DNA from: Kitasatospora sp. SolWspMP-SS2h
GTDB taxonomy: Bacteria > Actinomycetota > Actinomycetes > Streptomycetales > Streptomycetaceae
Direction of reading: 5' to 3'
NCBI RefSeq assembly: GCF_003259315.1
Contig: NZ_QLLT01000006.1
Span: forward strand, 62,001 to 126,000
Length of the DNA stretch: 64,000 bases
A program made the translations under genes and the position numbers. This document shows, piece by piece, positions 52,381 to 58,765 of this stretch. Below the pieces are notes generated by a model. The model was not told the origin of the DNA. It did no database searches and saw only the letters and a list, made by a program, of their open reading frames with translations. Every line of letters begins with the position of its first letter. Position 1 is the first letter of the stretch.

Positions 52381-52541
52381 GCAGGACTCCTGGAGGTGCG
52401 GGCAGGGTGAGGGTGGCTCGATCGTCCCACGGGCGGGATGCGCCGTACAGGGGCCCGGTGCGGGGACCGGCGGTCCGCCGGTGCACCGGGCGGGAGACGG
52501 GGGCATTAGGATCGTCCGGTCCGCACCACAGGAGGCCCCGG

Positions 52542-53438
52542 TTGTTCTACCGACTGATGAAGATGATCGTCGCGCCGCTGCTGCGGATCTTCTTCCGGCC
52601 GTGGATGGAGGGCGAGGAGAACATTCCGGACGAGGGCCCGGCCATCCTCGCCAGCAACCACCTGTCGTTCTCCGACTCGTTCTTCCTGCCGGCGCTGCTC
52701 AAGCGCCGGGTGACCTTCATCGCGAAGGCCGAGTACTTCACCACGCCCGGCCTCAAGGGCCGGCTGACCGCCGCGTTCTTCAAGGGCGTCGGCCAGCTGC
52801 CGGTGGACCGCTCGGGCGCCCGCGGCGCGGGCGAGGCGGCGATCCGCAGCGGCATCGCGGTGATCGAGCGGGGCGAGGTCTTCGGCGTCTACCCGGAGGG
52901 CACCCGCTCGCCCGACGGCAAGCTGTACCGCGGCAAGGTCGGCGGCCTGGCCCGGGTCGCGCTGGCCACCGGCGCGCCGGTGATCCCGGTCGCGATGATC
53001 GACACCGAGAAGGTGCAGCCGCCCGGCCAGGTGGTCCCCAACTTCGGCGTCCGGCCCGGCATCCGGATCGGCCGCCCGCTGGACTTCTCGCGCTACCGGG
53101 GCATGGAGAACGACCGGTTCATCCTGCGCTCGGTCACCGACGAGGTGATGTACGAGATCATGCGGCTCTCCGGCCAGGAGTACGTGGACATCTACGCGAC
53201 CGCCGCCAAGCGGCAGCTCGCCGAGGAGAAGAAGGCCGCGGACGCCGACCGCAAGGCCCAGCAGAAGGCGGACGCGGAGGCCGGGGCCAGGGCGAAGTCG
53301 AAGGCCGACGCGGAGGCGGGGACGGAGGCGGGGGCCGACGGCGAGGCGGGCCCGGACGCGAAGCCGGACGACGCGAAGCCGGACGACGCGAAGCCGGACG
53401 ACCCGGAGCCGGGCGACGCGAAGGACGACGGGGCCTGA
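52542..53438 (+). CDS. plsC: 1-acyl-sn-glycerol-3-phosphate acyltransferase
   Basis: Membrane-associated acyltransferase making phosphatidic acid. It has the HX4D motif NHLSFSD, the glycerol-phosphate-binding GVYPEGTRS, and PVIPVAMID. The 298-aa protein ends in an 80-residue Lys/Ala/Asp low-complexity tail with KPDDA repeats, outside the family core. TTG 52542 is preferred: GGAGG lies 6 nt upstream and the protein then begins MFYRLMKMIVAPLLR; ATG 52557 is an alternative. Confidence 0.92.
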   Translation: MFYRLMKMIVAPLLRIFFRPWMEGEENIPDEGPAILASNHLSFSDSFFLPALLKRRVTFIAKAEYFTTPGLKGRLTAAFFKGVGQLPVDRSGARGAGEAAIRSGIAVIERGEVFGVYPEGTRSPDGKLYRGKVGGLARVALATGAPVIPVAMIDTEKVQPPGQVVPNFGVRPGIRIGRPLDFSRYRGMENDRFILRSVTDEVMYEIMRLSGQEYVDIYATAAKRQLAEEKKAADADRKAQQKADAEAGARAKSKADAEAGTEAGADGEAGPDAKPDDAKPDDAKPDDPEPGDAKDDGA

Positions 53439-53463
53439 CGGCCCGTCACGAGGGGGGTTCGGG

Positions 53464-54696
53464 GTGAGCGAGGACCACAGACCCGTCGGACCCGTCGCCG
53501 GACCGCGCCGCGACCCGGCCCCGGTGCCGGTGCCGGTGCCGGCCGCGCCGGCCGGGGTGGCGGCGGCGGTGGCGGCCGGCGGGATGTCGGTGGAGCTGCC
53601 GCTCTGGCGCGCCATGGGGTACTTCCGGGTGCTCGCGCTGGCGTACGCGGTGCTGCGGTACCTCACCGCGTACCGGGAGTTCCTGCACCCGGTGTCCGGC
53701 TGGATCTTCCTGGGCGCGCTGAGCCTCTGGACGCTGGCCTCGATCCGGGCCTTCGCCGGGCCGCAGCGCTGCACCTGGCTCGTGCTCGGCACCGACCTGA
53801 CCGCGGCCGTCACCGGCATCGTGATGAGCGGGTTCGTCGACACCCCGGCCCGGATCCACGCGGGCGCGCCGACCCTGCCGACCATCTGGGCGGCCGGCAC
53901 CGTGCTGGGCTTCGCCGGCAAGGGCGGCTGGCGGGCCGCCGCGTTCGCCGGGGCGGTGATCGGCGCGGCCAACATCCTCGGCCACGGCGGGATCAGCCCC
54001 GACAACCTGCACAACATCGTGCTGCTGCTGCTCGCGGGCTGCGCCATCGGCTACGTGATCGAACTGGCCCGGGCCAGCGAGGCGGTGCTCACCCGGGCGC
54101 TCCAGGTGGAGGCCGCCACCCGGGAGCGCGAACGCCTCTCCCGCGACATCCACGACGGGGTGCTCCAGGTGCTCGCCCTGGTCCACCGCCAGCAGGGCGA
54201 CGCCGCCGAGCTCGGCCGGCTGGCCGGCGAGCAGGAGCGCGCGCTGCGGGCCCTGATGGCCGGCGGGCGGCTGCCCGGCCAGCCCGAACCGGACGGCGAG
54301 CAGGACCTGCGCCCGCTGCTGGCCCGGCACGCCGACGAGCGGATCACCCTCGCCGCGCCCGCCACCCCCGTGCCGCTGCCCGCGGCCGTCGCCGCCGAAC
54401 TGGCCGCCGCGGTGGCCGCCGCGCTCGACAACGTCCGGCGGCACGCCGGGGAGGCGGCCCGGGCGTGGATCCTGGTCGAGGACGAGCCGGACGCGGTCAC
54501 CGTCTCGGTGCGCGACGACGGGCCGGGCTTCCCGGCCGGCCGGCTGGCCGAGGCGCAGCGCGACGGGCGGCTGGGCGTCGCGCAGTCGATCCGCGGCCGG
54601 ATGCTGGACCTCGGCGGCAGCGCCGAGCTGTACGCGGTGCCCGGCCAGGGCGTCGAGGTGGAACTGCGGTGGCCGAGGAGGGGACATGACGGCTGA
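53464..54696 (+). CDS. macS: MacS family sensor histidine kinase
   Basis: A 410-aa kinase with a Pro/Val-rich N-terminus, four to six membrane helices (about 50-200) forming the sensor, then a HisKA_3 domain with the phospho-His in LSRDIHDGVLQVLALV and an ATPase domain with ALDNVRRHA and DDGPGF. It matches the streptomycete MacS kinase, known to affect antibiotic production and morphology. GTG 53464. It overlaps macR by 11 nt. Confidence 0.9.
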   Translation: MSEDHRPVGPVAGPRRDPAPVPVPVPAAPAGVAAAVAAGGMSVELPLWRAMGYFRVLALAYAVLRYLTAYREFLHPVSGWIFLGALSLWTLASIRAFAGPQRCTWLVLGTDLTAAVTGIVMSGFVDTPARIHAGAPTLPTIWAAGTVLGFAGKGGWRAAAFAGAVIGAANILGHGGISPDNLHNIVLLLLAGCAIGYVIELARASEAVLTRALQVEAATRERERLSRDIHDGVLQVLALVHRQQGDAAELGRLAGEQERALRALMAGGRLPGQPEPDGEQDLRPLLARHADERITLAAPATPVPLPAAVAAELAAAVAAALDNVRRHAGEAARAWILVEDEPDAVTVSVRDDGPGFPAGRLAEAQRDGRLGVAQSIRGRMLDLGGSAELYAVPGQGVEVELRWPRRGHDG

Positions 54697-55357
54697 TCAG
54701 CCGGTGCGGGTGATGGTGGTGGACGACCACCCGATGTGGCGCGACGGGGTCGCCCGGGACCTGGCGGAGGCCGGGTTCGCGGTGGTCGCCACCGCCGGGG
54801 ACGGCGAGGAGGCGGTCCGCCGGGCCCGGGCCAGCGCCCCGCAGGTGGTGGTGCTGGACCTCAACCTGCCGTCGCTGTCCGGCGCGGAGGTGTGCCGCCG
54901 GGTGGTGGCCGCCGACCCGGCGGTGCGGGTGCTGGTGCTCTCCGCGAGCGGCGAGCACGGGGACGTGCTGGAGGCGGTGAAGTCCGGCGCCACCGGCTAC
55001 TTGGTGAAGTCGGCCGGCCGCGAGGAGCTGCTCGACGCGGTCCGCCGCACCGCCGTCGGCGACCCGGTGTTCACCCCGGGCCTGGCCGGCCTGGTGCTCG
55101 GCGAGTTCCGCCGCCTGGCCACCGAGCCGGGCACCCCCGCCCGGCCCGCCGCCCCGCAGCTCACCCCGCGCGAGACCGAGGTGCTGCGGCTGGTCGCCAA
55201 GGGCCTGTCCTACCGCCAGATCGCCGACCGCCTGGTGCTCTCGCACCGCACCGTGCAGAACCACGTCCAGAACACCCTGGGCAAGCTCCAGCTGCACAAC
55301 CGGGTCGAGCTGGTCCGGTACGCCATCGAGCAGGGCCTGGACGAGGAACTGGGCTGA
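54686..55357 (+). CDS. macR: NarL/LuxR family response regulator MacR
   Basis: A 223-aa regulator. The receiver has VMVVDDHPMWRDGV, phospho-acceptor Asp in VVVLDLNLPSLSG and Lys in YLVKSAG. The C-terminal LuxR HTH is LTPRETEVLRLVAKGLS, QIADRLVLSHRTVQNHV. It forms a pair with the overlapping kinase gene. Target sites were not identified in this window. Confidence 0.93.
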   Translation: MTADQPVRVMVVDDHPMWRDGVARDLAEAGFAVVATAGDGEEAVRRARASAPQVVVLDLNLPSLSGAEVCRRVVAADPAVRVLVLSASGEHGDVLEAVKSGATGYLVKSAGREELLDAVRRTAVGDPVFTPGLAGLVLGEFRRLATEPGTPARPAAPQLTPRETEVLRLVAKGLSYRQIADRLVLSHRTVQNHVQNTLGKLQLHNRVELVRYAIEQGLDEELG

Positions 55358-55400
55358 GCGGCGGGCCGGTGCGCGCCGCCGCCGGGGCGAGCGGGCCGGG

Positions 55401-55444
55401 CCGCCGGGGCGCTCGGACCGGGCCGCCGGGGCGCTCGGACCGGG
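55401..55444. repeat. 22-nt tandem duplication
   Basis: Two exact copies of a 22-nt unit starting CCGCCGGGGCGCTCGGACC, followed by a degenerate third, fill the gap between convergent macR and the solute-binding lipoprotein gene. Confidence 0.75.
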
Positions 55445-55472
55445 CAGCCGGGCAGCTGGGCGGCCGGGGCGC

Positions 55473-56348
55473 TCAGGCCGAGCAGCGGTCGCCGGCCGAG
55501 GTGGTGACCGGCTTGAAGGTGTCGCGCAGCTCCTTGTCGGTGAAGTCCGGGCCGAAGGCGAAGGAGCTGCGCAGGGCGTTCATCCAGTCCGGGTCCTGGA
55601 GGTAGTCGTTGATGGCCTCGCGGAGCAGCTCGCACGCCTTCCGGTGGCCCTTGGGCAGCACCATCATCAGGAACTGGGTCTTGCCGATGTGCGCATCCCG
55701 GGCGACCCGGTAGGCGCGCCGGCCGCCGGTGCCGGAGTTGGCGGCGACGCCCTGCAGGACCAGGTAGTCGGAGAGCACGGCGTCGGCGGTGTCGTCGTCG
55801 ACCCGGGCCAGGCACTCCTTGAGGTCGGCGCCGGTGACGGTGACCCGGGGGCCGATGTCCTTGAGCTGGGCCTCGGCGGTGGTGCCGCCCGACACGCAGA
55901 CCCGCAGCGGCTTGAGGTCGTCGGACTTGGCGACCGTCCGGGTGTCGTCGGCCTTGAGCAGGACGCCGAGCGGGGTCTGCAGGTAGGGCCCGGCCAGGTC
56001 GTAGTCCTGCTTGAGGCTGTCGCGCTCGGAGATGTCGGCGACCACCAGGTCGACCTTGTTGTGGTTGGCGGAGCCGTCGGTGAGGGCGTCCTCCCAGTTG
56101 GCGGTGGTCACCGTCAGCGAGGTGTAGTCGATCGCGCGGGAGCCGAGCACCCGCATGGTCAGGTGCGGCTCGAAGCCGTCGTAGACGCCCTTGTCGGTGA
56201 ACTCGGACATGCCGGGCCGGTCGGTCTTGAAGCCGACCTTGACCGGCAGGTCGTCGAACGGCTTCGGGGTGTCGTCCGAGCAGCCGGACGCGGCGGTGGC
56301 GAGCAGGAGCAGGCCGGCCGCCAGGCGGACGGAGTGCGGGCTGTGCAC
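55473..56348 (-). CDS. Solute-binding lipoprotein (family 3-like), last gene of the trypsin/Trypco1 cassette
   Basis: A 291-aa extracytoplasmic lipoprotein: lipobox ASGC near residue 23, then a two-lobe periplasmic-binding-protein fold of the amino-acid-binding type (VKVGFKTDRPGMSEF, then KVDLVVADISERDSL, RVCVSGGTTAEAQL). GTG 56348 has AGGAGG 6 nt upstream; that site overlaps the stop of the preceding gene, so the cassette is one operon. No ABC permease or ATPase is nearby, so it is more likely a sensor than a transporter part. Confidence 0.85.
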   Translation of the reverse strand: MHSPHSVRLAAGLLLLATAASGCSDDTPKPFDDLPVKVGFKTDRPGMSEFTDKGVYDGFEPHLTMRVLGSRAIDYTSLTVTTANWEDALTDGSANHNKVDLVVADISERDSLKQDYDLAGPYLQTPLGVLLKADDTRTVAKSDDLKPLRVCVSGGTTAEAQLKDIGPRVTVTGADLKECLARVDDDTADAVLSDYLVLQGVAANSGTGGRRAYRVARDAHIGKTQFLMMVLPKGHRKACELLREAINDYLQDPDWMNALRSSFAFGPDFTDKELRDTFKPVTTSAGDRCSA

Positions 56349-56358
56349 GGGGTGCCTC

Positions 56359-57348
56359 CTAGCGGGTGAATTCGACGCGCTGGATGTCGATCTGCCGGTC
56401 GCAGCCGCTGCCGCCCTGTAGCTCCAGGATCAGGTGCAGGTTGGCGCGGCCGGAGGGCACGGGGAGGGAGACCTCGCTGCCCGGGGCGCCCCAGTCGCTC
56501 CGGCCGCCCTGGTCGGTGCTGAGCCGGGCTTCCAGGCCGACGCAGGTGCCGGTGTCCGGGTTCGGGTCGCTCAGCAGCAGGCGGGTCTTCAGCCGGGCGG
56601 CCCCCTCCGGGACGTCGATCACCGTGGCGACCTGCTCGTTCGGAGCGATCCGGGGCTTGACCCAGATGGTGTCCCGGCCCTCCAGCGGGGGCGGCCCGTC
56701 CGGCCGGAGCAGCGCGGTGCCCAGGGCGGCCGCCGCCAGCAGGGCCACGCCGGCGGCCAGCACCCGCGGCAGCCGCGGCCGGTCCGGTTTCGGCGCAGGC
56801 GGCTCCGGTTCGGGCAGCGGCGGCGGGCCGGTGCGGGACTTCTCCACCGCCTGCCGGGCGAACTGCGCCAGCAGCTGCTCCTGTTGGGCGGCGAGGTCCT
56901 CCAGCAGCAGGGTGGGGCTGCCGATCACCAGGGCGTGGGTGGCCAGTTCGACCAGCCGCCGACCGTCCGCCCGCACCGGCGTCACCGGCGGGAAGCACAG
57001 CACGCCCGCGATCACCACCAGGTCGGCCCGCTCGTGGACGGTCAGCCCGGGGGCGCCCTGGACCCGGGCCAGGAACGCCACCCAGTCGCCGCGCAGCTGC
57101 GCCCCGGTGACGCCGACCAGCCAGTCGTGCAGGTGCCCGATCGCGGCGGCCGGCTGCCCGTGCTCCTCGGCCAGGAACCGGGCGATCCGGGCGGCCGACA
57201 CCGACAGCTCGTGGTGCTGCACCTGGACGGGGTACCCGACGGTCTCGGCCAGGTGCCGCTCCAGGTCCGGCAGGACGGGGGCGAGTTCGTGCCAGCCCGA
57301 CAGGATGCGCTGCAGCATCTGCCGGGTCTCCCAGGTGCAGCGGTCCAT
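56359..57348 (-). CDS. Single-pass membrane protein of unknown family in the trypsin/Trypco1 cassette
   Basis: A 329-aa protein. Residues 1-170 are soluble and helical (CTWETRQMLQRILSGWHEL, then SVSAARIARFLAEEHG and LTVHERADLVVIAGVL). A Pro-rich linker leads to one membrane helix (about 194-214, VLAAGVALLAAAALGTALL). Residues 225-329 form a beta-rich outer domain with two cysteines (TGTCVGLEARL and GSGCDRQIDI). The orientation suggests a transmembrane connector between an outer ligand and cytoplasmic partners. ATG 57348 is 2 nt after the protease stop. Domains not recognised. Confidence 0.75.
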   Translation of the reverse strand: MDRCTWETRQMLQRILSGWHELAPVLPDLERHLAETVGYPVQVQHHELSVSAARIARFLAEEHGQPAAAIGHLHDWLVGVTGAQLRGDWVAFLARVQGAPGLTVHERADLVVIAGVLCFPPVTPVRADGRRLVELATHALVIGSPTLLLEDLAAQQEQLLAQFARQAVEKSRTGPPPLPEPEPPAPKPDRPRLPRVLAAGVALLAAAALGTALLRPDGPPPLEGRDTIWVKPRIAPNEQVATVIDVPEGAARLKTRLLLSDPNPDTGTCVGLEARLSTDQGGRSDWGAPGSEVSLPVPSGRANLHLILELQGGSGCDRQIDIQRVEFTR

Positions 57349-57350
57349 CC

Positions 57351-58253
57351 TCACTCCTCCGGGCCGGGGTCGAGCAGGGCGCCGAGCTCGTCCAGGGCCC
57401 GGTGCGGGCCGCACAGTTCGCGGGCCCCGGCGAGCAGGGCGCGCAGCGCCCGGTCGGGGCTGCGGTGGTGCAGGCAGGCGCCGGCCACGGCGCGCAGGTG
57501 CAGGGCGGCCAGCGGGTGGTACGGGACTCTGATCTCCTCGCCGGGGCCCAGCCGTTCGCCGACCGCCTGGACCAGCTCCAGCCGGGCCGCCGGGTCCTGG
57601 AACAGCGCCGGGGTGCCGAGCAGCCGGGCGATCTCGCCGGCCGTCACCGCCGGGCGGGCCGCGGGCGCGGGGGCCGGGGCCAGCGCCGGGGGCAGCAGCG
57701 GCAGCAGCGCGGACAGCGGGGTGATCCAGCCGCCCGCCGGGCCGCCGCCGTCCGCGGTGGCCTTGACCACGCCGACCACCCGGCCCTGCCCGTCGACCGC
57801 CATGCTGCCGCTCAACCCGCGCGGGATCCAGCCCTGTTGGACCCGCAGCCCGAGGCCGGACGGCCCGGCGACGGCCAGCAGCGCCGACTCCGGGCCGACC
57901 TCGCCGGTCACCGGGTTGACCGCGAAGCCGTGCACCAGGACGGAGGTGTCGCCCGCCGGGTCGGCGGAGCCCAGCGGCACCGCCGGGGCGCCGGCCAGGC
58001 CGGGCGCGGTGAGCAGCGCGAGGTCCGGGGGCGGGTAGGCGGCGGCGCCGGGCGCGGGCTCGGGCGGGAACAGCCGGGCGGCGCGCACCGGGTGGGCGCC
58101 GGTGCCGTGCCGGGCGGTGAGCTCCGGGCGGCCGTGCACCACGTGCGCGCAGCTGACCAGCAGGCCCGCGCCGAGGTGGAAGCCGCTGCCGAGGAAGGCC
58201 CCGGCCGGGTCGGTGAGCCGTACCGCGGCGGCGGGTGCGGTGCGCGGGCTCAC
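57351..58253 (-). CDS. Cytoplasmic trypsin-like serine protease with C-terminal effector-associated-like domain
   Basis: A 300-aa chymotrypsin-fold protease without a signal peptide. The triad can be read as His37 (VSCAHVVHG), Asp77 (PPDLALLTA) and Ser148 (RGLSGSMAV). After a Pro/Ala linker, residues 205-295 form a helical tail (LLGTPALFQDPAARLELV, then GACLHHRSPDRALRALL) with the spacing of the small EAD adaptor domains described in trypsin/VMAP conflict systems. GTG 58253 overlaps the Trypco1 stop as GTGA, so synthesis is coupled. Confidence 0.8.
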   Translation of the reverse strand: MSPRTAPAAAVRLTDPAGAFLGSGFHLGAGLLVSCAHVVHGRPELTARHGTGAHPVRAARLFPPEPAPGAAAYPPPDLALLTAPGLAGAPAVPLGSADPAGDTSVLVHGFAVNPVTGEVGPESALLAVAGPSGLGLRVQQGWIPRGLSGSMAVDGQGRVVGVVKATADGGGPAGGWITPLSALLPLLPPALAPAPAPAARPAVTAGEIARLLGTPALFQDPAARLELVQAVGERLGPGEEIRVPYHPLAALHLRAVAGACLHHRSPDRALRALLAGARELCGPHRALDELGALLDPGPEE

Positions 58254-58600
58254 TCGGCGGGGCGGTCGTCCGGCCGCTGCCAGCTCAGCCGGACCACCAG
58301 GCTCGCCTCGCCGCTGGCCTCCGCCAGGACGCCGATCAGGCGGCCGGACTTCACCCCCAGGTTCAGGCCGAACTCCACCTCGAACCCGTCCGGGTCGCCC
58401 GCCTCGCGGGCCGTCTCGCGGGCCCACCGCCCGACCGCGCGCACCGTGCGCCGCACCTCGCCGAGGCTGTGGGTGACCGCGCTGGCGACCGCGCCCGCGT
58501 CCCCCGCGGCGGGCGCGGAGCCCGCCCGGACGGCGGCGTGCACGACGGTGCCGTCGTCCATGGTGATCTCGACGGTGCCGGGCCCGGACGAGTACGTCAT
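58250..58600 (-). CDS. Trypsin-co-occurring domain 1 (Trypco1)-like protein
   Basis: A 116-aa protein with an N-terminal beta hairpin (TVEITMDDGTVVHAAV), a central helix (AVTHSLGEVRRTVRAVGRWA) and a C-terminal strand pair (EVEFGLNLGVKSGRLIGVL, then EASLVVRLSW). This matches the Trypco1/CU044_2847-type family that accompanies trypsin-like proteases in bacterial conflict systems. It is the first gene of the four-gene operon; ATG 58600 has GGGGG upstream and an inverted repeat right before it. Confidence 0.8.
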   Translation of the reverse strand: MTYSSGPGTVEITMDDGTVVHAAVRAGSAPAAGDAGAVASAVTHSLGEVRRTVRAVGRWARETAREAGDPDGFEVEFGLNLGVKSGRLIGVLAEASGEASLVVRLSWQRPDDRPAE

Positions 58601-58610
58601 GCATCCCCCA

Positions 58611-58638
58611 ATTCATGACTGTGCGGCAGGTCATGAAT
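58611..58638 (-). promoter_or_regulatory. Operator-like inverted repeat upstream of Trypco1 operon
   Basis: ATTCATGAC (58611-58619) and GTCATGAAT (58630-58638) are perfect 9-bp arms with a 10-nt spacer, centred about 24 nt before the Trypco1 ATG. The arms are AT-rich against a >70% GC background, as expected of a regulator site or silencing switch. No dedicated regulator gene is adjacent. Confidence 0.65.
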
Positions 58639-58708
58639 ACCAGTCGGGTTCGGCGAGATCCAGGCCTTTCCGGAAGCGAGACGGAAGCGGAACGGACGGC
58701 GCGGGCGG

Positions 58709-58760
58709 CCGGGCGCGGACGGACCGCCCGGGTCGGCCCGGCCGGTCCGTCCGCGCCCGG
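58709..58760 (-). terminator. Terminator of the anthranilate synthase gene
   Basis: An 18-bp perfect stem (58709-58726 with 58743-58760) begins 5 nt beyond the trpEG stop. It insulates the downstream Trypco1 operon, which must therefore have its own promoter at about 58610-58700. Confidence 0.85.
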
Positions 58761-58765
58761 CGGGT

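Noticed and set aside
55473..56348. Amino-acid ABC transporter component
   Set aside because: No permease or ATPase gene is present; the gene is operonic with the trypsin cassette instead.
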